Assembly: GCA_964291465.2 (NCBI GenBank)
Contig: OZ219940.1
Coordinates: 1-64,000 of the forward strand
DNA length: 64,000 nt
Direction: 5' to 3'
DNA from: JAGWBJ01 sp964291465
GTDB lineage: Bacteria > Chloroflexota > Dehalococcoidia > Lucifugimonadales > JAGWBF01
Numbering within the stretch: the first letter of the stretch is position 1; each line of letters begins with the position of its first letter. Both the position numbers and the translations under genes were made by a program. Below are positions 33,811 through 41,071 of this stretch, piece by piece. The notes below the pieces were generated by a model. The model ran no database searches, was not told the DNA's origin, and saw only the letters and a list, made by a program, of their open reading frames with translations.

Positions 33811-36237
33811 TTGGGCCGACAGGATCAGCGAGACCGACGGATACGGGAGCTGGAAGAGCGCCTATCTCGCGTGAGCGAGGCCAGTCTTCGCATCACCGAG
33901 GACCTCGATTTCAACACCGTGCTACAAGGCGTGCTCGACTCCGCCCGTTCCCTGACCCGGGCACGATACGGGGTCATCGTCCTACACGGCTATGACGGGG
34001 CGGCGGGGGACTTCCTCTCGTCGGGGATGACCGCGGACGAGACGGACAGGCTGTGGACGCTGCCAGGCTGGCCGAGCTACTTCCAGTACTTGAGCAGGCT
34101 TCCAGGACCCTTGCGGATACCCGACCTCCTCGGCCACATCAGGGCGCTGGGCCTCCCGGAGCTGGTGCTCCCGCTGGCGGTGAGCGAGAAGGTGTCCTTC
34201 ATGGCGACCCCTGTGCTGCACCGAGGAGAGCGCGTCGGGAGCATCTACCTCGCCGAGAAGGAACGCGCACGGGAGTTCACCCAGGAGGACGAGGAGACGC
34301 TGGTCCTCTTTGCCTCCCAGGCGGCGATGGCCATCGCCAACGCCCGCAGGCACGCCGAGGACCAACGGGCCAGGGCCGACCTGGAGACGCTCATAGACAC
34401 ATCCCCTGTTGGCGTGGCGGTCTTCGACGCCTTCACGGGAGAGCCGAAGTCCCTCAACCGGGAGGCGATGAGGATCGTCGACAGCCTGCGGGACCCCGGC
34501 CAGTCACCGGAGGAGCTCCTTACAGTGCTAACCTTCAGACGGGCCGATGGACGGGAGATTTCCCTGCAGGAGTTCCCGATGGCCGAGCTTCTGAGCATAG
34601 GGGAGACGCTGCGCTCAGAAGAGATCGTCATGCGGGTTCCGGACGGGCGCAGCGTGACGGTCCTCCTCAACGCCACGCCCATCCTCTCGGATGAGGGCGC
34701 GGTCGAGTCGATGATCGTCACCATGTCGGACATGGCCGAAGTCCAGGAGCAAGGGAGGCTGCGGGCCGAGTTCCTGGCGATGGTGAGCCACGAGCTGAGG
34801 ACTCCCCTGACCTCCATCATGGGGTCGGCCACCGCGATCATGGACTCGGGAGCGGACCTCGATCCAGCCGTAGTGCGCCAGTTCGTCCGCATCATCGGGG
34901 ACCAGGCCGGCAACATGAACGCCCTGGTCGCCGACCTGCTGGACGTGGCTCGCATCGAGACGGGCGCGCTGTCCGTGGGCCTGGAACCCGCCGACGTTGC
35001 CGTGCTGGTGGACCGGGCGAGGAACGCCTTCAGGAGCGCAGGCGGGCGGAACAACCTCACCATCGACATCGAGCCGGACCTGCCCCTGGTGATGGCGGAC
35101 CGGCGGCGCATCGTGCAGGTGCTCGGAAACCTGCTCTCCAACGCGGCCCGCAACTCTCCGGAATCGTCCGTCATTAAGGTAACCGCGGTCCGGGAAGGCG
35201 TTCACGTCGCGGTCTCGGTGGCCGATGAGGGGCGCGGCATCCCGGCGGACAGCCTTCCCTACCTGTTCCGCAAGTTCTCCAGGGCGCAGACCGAGGAGCA
35301 GGGAGGGGACACGGGGCTGGGCCTCGCCATCTGCAAGGGCATAGTGGAGGCCCACGGCGGCCGCATCTGGGCCGAGAGCGACGGGCCGGGCCTGGGCGCC
35401 CGCTTCACCTTCACCCTGCTGACGGTGGAGGAGGCCGGGAGCCGCTCGACGGGAGGAGTCCTGGCCGCCTCGGCCCGCTCCACGCGGCAAGGGCAGGGGG
35501 AGGACAGAGAACGCGTGCGCGTCCTGGCGGTGGACGACGATCCCAACGACCTCCGCTACGTCCGGGACGCCCTCATCGAGTCGGGCTACGAGCCTGTGGT
35601 GACCGGGGACCCGGAGGAGGCGGTCCGCCTGATGGAGGAGGAGAGGCCCGAGCTGGCGCTGCTGGACCTGATGCTCCCGATGATGGACGGCATCGAGCTG
35701 ATGAGGGACATTCTGGATGTGGCCGACGTGCCGGTCATCTTCCTGTCAGCCTACGGGCGGGAGGAGGTCATAGCCAGGGCCTTCGAGATGGGGGCCGTCG
35801 ACTACGTGGTCAAGCCTTTCTCTCCCACGGAGCTAACGGCGAGGATCAAGGCAGCCCTGCGGAGGCGGGTGACTGTCGAGCCGTCGGAACCCTACATGCT
35901 GGGCGATCTGACCATCGATTACGCTCGGCGAAGGGTGAGCCTCGCCGGCCGCCAGGTACAGTTGACCCCGAAGGAGTACGGGATACTGGCCGAGCTCTCT
36001 GCCCACGCCGGTCGGGTGTTGACCCACGAGCACCTGCTGGAACGGGTCTGGGGGGAGAAGGGGAGCGGCAACGTGCGGCCCATGCGCACCATGGTCAGCA
36101 AGCTCCGACGCAAGCTCGGCGAAACCGCCGGAAACCCCACCTACATCTTCACCGAGTCGCGCGTCGGGTTCCGGATGCCCAGAGGGGAGAGCCGTCGGGC
36201 AGAGCCTCCCTCACCTGGCCGAACTCGCCGTAGTTGA
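33811..36237 (+). CDS. Soluble sensor kinase fused to an OmpR-type response regulator
   Basis: A single 808-residue polypeptide containing a whole two-component pathway: N-terminal helix (RIRELEERLSRVSEASLRI), GAF domain (about 33-183), PAS-like domain (about 187-305), HisKA with MVSHELRTPLTS (phospho-His327), HATPase with NLLSNAARNSPES, DEGRGIP and GLGLAICKG, receiver (about 569-685; phospho-Asp619 in LLDLMLPMMDG, Lys in YVVKPFSP) and a winged-helix DNA-binding domain ending GFRMPRGE. No membrane segment, so it senses a cytoplasmic cue. Start TTG 33811 follows GGAGGTG; the frame is open to 33682. The last ~15 codons look like foreign sequence, suggesting a rearranged 3' end. Confidence 0.88.
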   Translation: MGRQDQRDRRIRELEERLSRVSEASLRITEDLDFNTVLQGVLDSARSLTRARYGVIVLHGYDGAAGDFLSSGMTADETDRLWTLPGWPSYFQYLSRLPGPLRIPDLLGHIRALGLPELVLPLAVSEKVSFMATPVLHRGERVGSIYLAEKERAREFTQEDEETLVLFASQAAMAIANARRHAEDQRARADLETLIDTSPVGVAVFDAFTGEPKSLNREAMRIVDSLRDPGQSPEELLTVLTFRRADGREISLQEFPMAELLSIGETLRSEEIVMRVPDGRSVTVLLNATPILSDEGAVESMIVTMSDMAEVQEQGRLRAEFLAMVSHELRTPLTSIMGSATAIMDSGADLDPAVVRQFVRIIGDQAGNMNALVADLLDVARIETGALSVGLEPADVAVLVDRARNAFRSAGGRNNLTIDIEPDLPLVMADRRRIVQVLGNLLSNAARNSPESSVIKVTAVREGVHVAVSVADEGRGIPADSLPYLFRKFSRAQTEEQGGDTGLGLAICKGIVEAHGGRIWAESDGPGLGARFTFTLLTVEEAGSRSTGGVLAASARSTRQGQGEDRERVRVLAVDDDPNDLRYVRDALIESGYEPVVTGDPEEAVRLMEEERPELALLDLMLPMMDGIELMRDILDVADVPVIFLSAYGREEVIARAFEMGAVDYVVKPFSPTELTARIKAALRRRVTVEPSEPYMLGDLTIDYARRRVSLAGRQVQLTPKEYGILAELSAHAGRVLTHEHLLERVWGEKGSGNVRPMRTMVSKLRRKLGETAGNPTYIFTESRVGFRMPRGESRRAEPPSPGRTRRS

Positions 36238-36347
36238 AACGGACCGCCTGGCCGATGGCGTGGCGACGGCCACCGTGACGCTGGAGTCGCTGATGGCATG
36301 GGTATTGCCCTCGTCCCCCCCAGGGTCCCCATGAAGGTATAGACGCA

Positions 36348-36596
36348 GGCGGCTCCTTCGATGAGTGCCTTTTTCCAAGTCTGAATCTGGCTGGGACGGA
36401 CTCGGTACCGGGCGGCCAACCGGGCCACCGTCTCATGGCCCTTGACCGCCTCCAAAGCGACCTTGACCTCGAAGACCGGGCGGTGTTTCCTTCGTCCCTG
36501 CGACACTTCCCGCTGCTTCCCGGCAGCAACCGCTGCCCTTAGTCTAGGAGCGGGACTCTCTCTTGGCCACTTGTCCAGTCTTCCGGGTCCACCTCA
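36348..36596 (-). mobile_element. IS3-family insertion sequence remnant (left end and truncated orfA)
   Basis: On the minus strand the element appears to begin at 36596 with TGAGGTGGACCCGGAAG, the 5'-TG of IS3-family termini. A short leader precedes orfA at 36506: RRKHRPVFEVKVALEAVKG, HETVARLAARYRVRPSQIQ and TWKKALIEGAA, the classic N-terminal helix-turn-helix of IS3/IS407-type transposases. Homology stops at about 36348, before the end of orfA. No orfB and no matching right end are present, so it cannot move on its own. Bases 36238-36347 hold further unassigned debris. Confidence 0.75.
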
Positions 36597-36696
36597 GAAT
36601 GCGGTCTCCCGCCAGCGTGAAGATGTCGTCCACGCCCTCCAGCTCGAGCGCCCTGCCGATGAGATGGCTGCCAGTAACCACTTGTGAACCGGACAT
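36595..36696 (-). pseudogene. N-terminal stub of a TPP-dependent enzyme, cut by the IS end
   Basis: From ATG 36696, behind GGGAGG, the minus strand encodes MSGSQVVTGSHLIGRALELE then GVDDIFTLAGDRI, the normal start of an acetolactate-synthase-like TPP enzyme. Homology ends exactly where the IS3-type terminus begins, and the frame runs 16 further codons into IS sequence to a stop at about 36544. With the stub at 31694-31858 it appears to mark the two ends of one disrupted gene. It follows the exchanger gene on the same strand. Confidence 0.75.
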
Positions 36697-36776
36697 GGAA
36701 GACCTCCCGGCGATGAAGGCACGACGAAACGATGCCATTGTGGGCGAGCCCTGGGCGGGCGTCAACTCGGCCCCGG

Positions 36777-37763
36777 TCAGGCCAGGACGAAGACCAGGTA
36801 GACGCCCGCGACGTAGACTGGGACCATCACCGCGAGCCCGGCGTTGGAGAGGGCCTCCCGGACCCTGTCCCTGGCCACCACCTGGGCCAGGCCGAGGGCC
36901 ATCAGAAGCACGGCTATCAGGCCGGCGGCAATGTGCTCCCGTCCCAGGGCCTCCACCAGGACTCCCTTCCGGTAGAAGGGGTCGGCCAGGGCCAGGATCA
37001 GGATGTTGAAGGCGCAGCTTCCGTACAGGTTGCCGAAGGCCAGGTCCGACGCCCCAAGGCGGATGGCCGCGATGCTGGTGGACACCTCGGGCATGCTGGT
37101 GACCATGGCTATGGCGATGACGCCGAGGAAGCTGGTGGCGAGGCCGGTAACCTCCGCGATCTCCTCGACGCTGAAGGCAAGCCACGGCGCGGCGACTATG
37201 ACGCCCAGGGATGCCAGGCCGAACAGCGTCCACGCCCTGCGAAGGCTGGGGAGCCCGGCGTCCGCTTCCTCGACGGGCTGACTCGTTGGGAGGGCCACGT
37301 AGACCAGGCGCATCGCCCCGAGATAGGTCCCCAGGATGAGGACCGAAGACAGCCCCACGGAGAGCACGTCCAGGCCGATGGGAAAAGCGATGAGGAGGAT
37401 GGCAAGGGCCGTGAGGGACGAGGCTGCCAGGACCAGCCACCCCTGCTCCGGCACGACGTGGTGGAAGAACCGGCGCCCGCCGAAGAGCAGGGCGACCGAG
37501 GCGAGCACCAGCATGTTCACCATGTTGGAGCCCAGGATGTCCCCGCCGGCAAGGTCCGGCTGGTCCCTGGTGGCCACGGTGATGTTGGTCAGGAGCTCCG
37601 GCAGGGACGTGGCCACCGACACCAGGATGGTGCCGACCCAGACCCTGCCCCAGCCCAAGCGGGCGGCGAGGACGTCTCCGTACCTTGCTAGGTACGCTCC
37701 ACTAGCGATCACGATGGTGGCGCTGGCGAAGAACAGAAGAAGTGCGGGCGCCAGGCCGTTCAT
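36777..37763 (-). CDS. Sodium/calcium exchanger family (CaCA) membrane protein
   Basis: A 328-residue YrbG-type cation antiporter with about ten membrane helices. The two inverted alpha-repeats are visible: GTILVSVATSLPELLTN with GGDILGSNMVNML in the first half, and GVIAIAMVTSMPEVSTS with LAFGNLYGSCAFN in the second. The second repeat has Tyr-Gly-Ser for the usual GSN-type motif. The acidic Glu of each SLPE/SMPE motif is the expected ion ligand. Ion identity (Ca2+ or other) is unknown. The disrupted TPP gene starts 80 bases downstream. Confidence 0.87.
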   Translation of the reverse strand: MNGLAPALLLFFASATIVIASGAYLARYGDVLAARLGWGRVWVGTILVSVATSLPELLTNITVATRDQPDLAGGDILGSNMVNMLVLASVALLFGGRRFFHHVVPEQGWLVLAASSLTALAILLIAFPIGLDVLSVGLSSVLILGTYLGAMRLVYVALPTSQPVEEADAGLPSLRRAWTLFGLASLGVIVAAPWLAFSVEEIAEVTGLATSFLGVIAIAMVTSMPEVSTSIAAIRLGASDLAFGNLYGSCAFNILILALADPFYRKGVLVEALGREHIAAGLIAVLLMALGLAQVVARDRVREALSNAGLAVMVPVYVAGVYLVFVLA

Positions 37764-37851
37764 AGGGTTAGGATAAACCCTGCCCCGCGGCTTTTAAACG
37801 CTCAGCCGGGGCCCGTTTGTGCGGAATCGGGAAGGGCCCATATCTCGTGGT

Positions 37852-38697
37852 CTACTGGCGGATGAGCTTGGTGAGCCGCTGCTCCGTCGGCTCGGCCACG
37901 TACAGGTCGCCGTGGGAGTCCCCGTACAGGCCGTGGGGAACGTTGAGGACGGGCCTCCCCCGGGCGATCATAGTGCCGCTGTTCCCGTCGAAGACGCTGA
38001 GCCTGGGCACCAGGTCCCCCACGTAGACGGCGCCGTCCGCATCCACGTAGACGTCGGTGGGCCTGAAGAAGTCGGTCCACTGGTCTATGAACTCGCCCTC
38101 GGGGGTAAACACCTGCACTCGGCCATGCTCCCGGTCGGTGACGTACACCTTCTCGTTGCCGTCGACCCAGACCCCGTGGGGCACGCTGAACTGTCCGGGG
38201 CCCTTTCCGGGAGACCCCCAGGAGAGGACCAGGTCCCCGTTGGCCGAGAACCTGTGCACCCGGGAGTTGGCATAGCCGTCGGCCACGTATATGTCGCCGT
38301 TGGGCGCCACGGCAACGTCGGCGGGGTGGTTGAAGGGCTCCTGGAATGCCGGCTTCTCTTCCGTCCCCAGGGTCATCACCACGGTCCCGTCCAGGGTGCA
38401 CTTGACGACGGTATGGGCGTCCCGGTTGCCCAGGTAGATGTGGTCGTCGTCGCTGATGTATATGCCGTGGGCGTCGATGAACATGCCGGAGCCCCACGAC
38501 CCCAGGTACTTGCCGTCACGGTCGAATATGACGACAGGGGGGTCCTTGCGCTGGAAGGCGTAGACCCTGTCATGGGAGTCCACGCCCACGTGGCTCACTC
38601 CCCCCAGGTCCATCCCATCGGGGAGCTCACCCCAGGGACGCACCACCTCATAGACGTAGTTCCCCGTACCGGCGATCAGCTTGGTCATATCGGACAC
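37852..38697 (-). CDS. NHL-repeat beta-propeller protein, paralogue of 15823-16701
   Basis: A 281-residue propeller whose blades align end to end with the protein at 15823-16701. The shared core is VYAFQRKDPPVVIFDRDGKY, followed by DAHGIYISDDDHIYLGNRD, GDIYVADGYANSRVHRFS, PGQFSVPHGVWVDG and EKVYVTDREHGRVQVF. No signal peptide. The gene overlaps no neighbour and stands between the exchanger and oppF. Function unknown; lyase-like or scaffold roles are both possible. Confidence 0.85.
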   Translation of the reverse strand: MSDMTKLIAGTGNYVYEVVRPWGELPDGMDLGGVSHVGVDSHDRVYAFQRKDPPVVIFDRDGKYLGSWGSGMFIDAHGIYISDDDHIYLGNRDAHTVVKCTLDGTVVMTLGTEEKPAFQEPFNHPADVAVAPNGDIYVADGYANSRVHRFSANGDLVLSWGSPGKGPGQFSVPHGVWVDGNEKVYVTDREHGRVQVFTPEGEFIDQWTDFFRPTDVYVDADGAVYVGDLVPRLSVFDGNSGTMIARGRPVLNVPHGLYGDSHGDLYVAEPTEQRLTKLIRQ

Positions 38698-38839
38698 AAC
38701 CCCTTCCGCATGAATACATCACCCAACCAGGTCCCCCGCGGAAAACCCCGGCCCGGGGCCATAACGACCTCAGGAAGGGGGGCCCGCATCGGGTGCGCGG
38801 ACGCGCCTTAACGGGGACGACGGCAAGCGTCGGCACGTC

Positions 38840-39823
38840 CTAGTCGAACAGATGACAGGAGACGGTATGCCCCGGCGCCATCTCCTTCACCTTGGGCTCC
38901 TCGGAGACACACCGGTCGAAAGCCCAGGGACACCGGGTATGGAAGCGGCACCCGGCCGGGGGATTGGCGGGAGAGGGCACCTCTCCCGTGAGCACGATCT
39001 CGTCCCGCTCGATGTCCGGGCGGGTGGAGAGGGCCGCGGAGATAAGCGCCTTGGTGTAGGGGTGCAGCGGGTTGGTGAACAGCTCCTCGGACTCGGCGAA
39101 CTCCACTATCTGGCCCAGGTACATCACCGCCACCCGGTGGCTGAGGTACCGGACGGTTGCCAGATTGTGAGCGATGAGCAGGTAGCTGACCCCGTACTCG
39201 GCCTGCAGGTCCTTGAGCATGTTCATGATCTGGGCGCGGATTGACACGTCCAGGGCCGATACCGGCTCGTCCAGCACGATAATCCGGGGGTTCAGGGACA
39301 GGGCGCGGGCCACGGCGACACGCTGACGCTGGCCGCCGCTGAACTCGTGGGGGTAGTTGTCGATGGAGTTGGGGTCCAGCCCCACGTCGTTCAGGAGCTG
39401 AGTCACCCTGTCTCCCAGCTCCGAGCTCCTGGAGGAGAGCCCCTTGTTCACCATCAGCGGCTCGCCGATGATGAAGCGCGCCCGCATCCGGGGGCTGAGG
39501 GAGCTCCACGGGTCCTGGAAGACGGCCTGAACCGCCCCCCGATAGTCGTGGAGCTGGGAGGTGTTGAACCCGCCGATGTCGTTGCCTTCGAACTCGATGC
39601 TTCCCTCGGTGGGCGTCTCCAGCAGGAGCACCATCTTGGCCGTGGTCGTCTTGCCGCAGCCGGACTCTCCCACGAGGCTGAAGGTCTCGCCGGCCCGGAT
39701 GTCGAAGCTGATGCCGTCGACGGCCCGGATCATGGCCTTGATCCCGCTCCAAGGCATCGACCCCTTGACGGGGAAGTGCTTCTTGAGGTCCTTTATGTCC
39801 AGCAGTACCGTTTGCTCACTCAT
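38840..39823 (-). CDS. oppF: Oligopeptide ABC transporter ATP-binding protein OppF
   Basis: A 327-residue dipeptide/oligopeptide importer ATPase. Walker A is GESGCGKTTT, the signature FSGGQRQRVAVARAL, Walker B IIVLDEPVSALD, and the switch His is in LLIAHNLATVRY. The C-terminal oligopeptide-type extension carries the Cys motif CRFHTRCPWAFDRC for an Fe-S or metal site. Its start overlaps the oppD end by 8 bases, so the two are coupled. It belongs to the first opp cluster. Confidence 0.93.
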   Translation of the reverse strand: MSEQTVLLDIKDLKKHFPVKGSMPWSGIKAMIRAVDGISFDIRAGETFSLVGESGCGKTTTAKMVLLLETPTEGSIEFEGNDIGGFNTSQLHDYRGAVQAVFQDPWSSLSPRMRARFIIGEPLMVNKGLSSRSSELGDRVTQLLNDVGLDPNSIDNYPHEFSGGQRQRVAVARALSLNPRIIVLDEPVSALDVSIRAQIMNMLKDLQAEYGVSYLLIAHNLATVRYLSHRVAVMYLGQIVEFAESEELFTNPLHPYTKALISAALSTRPDIERDEIVLTGEVPSPANPPAGCRFHTRCPWAFDRCVSEEPKVKEMAPGHTVSCHLFD

Positions 39824-40874
39824 TGTACCTCCAGCAGCTCACCGTGCGCCCGTCCTCTAGCACCTTTTGGTCGGGGTAAGTCTCCCGGCACTTGTCCATT
39901 ACGTAGGCGCAGCGGGCGGCGAAGGGGCAGCCCTCCCCAATGGCGTAGATGGACGGAGGCTGGCCGTCGATGGATGTAAGGCGGTCGACCCGTTCGTCCA
40001 CGTCGGGCACCGAGTTCACCAGGGCCTCGGTGTAGGGGTGGGCGGGGTTGGAGAACAGGTCCCGGGTGTTGGCAAGCTCCACGATCCGTCCGGCGTACAT
40101 GACCGCGACACGGTCGCACATCCTGGCGACGATGCCAAAGTCGTGGGTGATGAACAGGATGGACAGGTTGCGGTCCTTCTGGAGGTCCTTCAGCAGGGCC
40201 AGGTAGGCCGCCTGCACCGTCACGTCCAGGGACGTGGTCGGCTCGTCGGCGATCAGCACCTGGGGGTCGCAGGACAGGCCTATGGCGCCCACAGCCCGCT
40301 GCCGCATGCCGCCGCTGAACTGGTGGGGGAAGCTGCCCAGCCGCGTCTCGGGAGCGGGAATCCGCACCGACTTCATCAGCTCGATGGCTTTCTCGAAGAG
40401 GTTCTTGCCGGCCAGCCTCTGGTGCAAGCGCAGGGGCTCGTAGAGCTGGTTGCCGACGGTGAGCACGGGGTTGAGGGCCGTCATGGGGTCCTGCAGGACC
40501 ATGGATATGCTCTTGCCCCTAACCCTCCGCATCTCCGCGCTGCTCTTCTGCAGCAGGTCCTCGCCGTTGAGCAGTATCTGCCCTCCCACGATTCGGGAAG
40601 CCGGCTTGGGGTTGAGCTGCATGATGGACAGCATGGTTACGCTCTTGCCGCAGCCGGACTCGCCGACGATGCCCAGGGTCTCCCCCTCGTGTAGGTCGAA
40701 GGAGACTCCATCCACGGCCTTCCCCACGCCCCTCTGGCCAAAGAAGTAGGACTGCAGGTTCCGCACGCTCAGGACCACCTTGCCGTTGCCCTGCCCATTG
40801 GCCGCAGTGGCGGTGGCGGTCCCGGCCTCGGTCGCCCCCCCGGTGGTCTCTTCCTTGTCTACTGTCTGTTCCAT
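39816..40874 (-). CDS. oppD: Oligopeptide ABC transporter ATP-binding protein OppD
   Basis: A 352-residue ATPase. Walker A is GESGCGKSVTM, the signature FSGGMRQRAVGAIGL, Walker B LIADEPTTSLD, and His is in FITHDFGIVARM. The C-terminal motif CPFAARCAYVMDKC matches the OppD metal or Fe-S site. The first 25 residues are a low-complexity Thr/Glu/Gly/Ala leader unusual for the family. Start ATG 40874 follows GGAGAG. Confidence 0.92.
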   Translation of the reverse strand: MEQTVDKEETTGGATEAGTATATAANGQGNGKVVLSVRNLQSYFFGQRGVGKAVDGVSFDLHEGETLGIVGESGCGKSVTMLSIMQLNPKPASRIVGGQILLNGEDLLQKSSAEMRRVRGKSISMVLQDPMTALNPVLTVGNQLYEPLRLHQRLAGKNLFEKAIELMKSVRIPAPETRLGSFPHQFSGGMRQRAVGAIGLSCDPQVLIADEPTTSLDVTVQAAYLALLKDLQKDRNLSILFITHDFGIVARMCDRVAVMYAGRIVELANTRDLFSNPAHPYTEALVNSVPDVDERVDRLTSIDGQPPSIYAIGEGCPFAARCAYVMDKCRETYPDQKVLEDGRTVSCWRYNE

Positions 40875-40966
40875 AGCTAACTCTCCGTGTCCCAAGGGTG
40901 TGTCATTGGCGGTGTACGATGGATGCTGAGCGGCCGTTTCGGGGCCGCCGGTTTTCGCGTTGGCGA

Positions 40967-40998
40967 ATTATACCACACCATTCGGCACCGGGCCACAA
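40967..40998 (-). promoter_or_regulatory. Candidate promoter of oppD-oppF
   Basis: On the minus strand TATAAT (40972-40967) with TTGTGG (40998-40993) 20 bases upstream. The -10 is consensus; the -35 and spacing are poor. Confidence 0.4.
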
Positions 40999-41008
40999 GC
41001 CTGAATTG

Positions 41009-41041
41009 GCACAACCCCCCTGAGGCTCAGGGGGGTTGTGC
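41009..41041. terminator. Hairpin terminator between the binding-protein genes and oppD
   Basis: Perfect 15-bp stem (41009-41023 with 41027-41041, GCACAACCCCCCTGA and complement, loop GGC), 31 bases after the stop of the binding protein at 41072. It separates the binding-protein transcript from the oppDF transcript. Confidence 0.75.
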
Positions 41042-41071
41042 GGCCCAGACCGGTCTGGTCCCGGGCCCGGC

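Noticed and set aside
36238..36347. Possible coding fragment on the minus strand between the kinase gene and the IS remnant
   Set aside because: One frame reads AIGQAVRFNYGEFGQVREAL and looks protein-like, but it is too short, has no start and no recognised family; left as unassigned debris.
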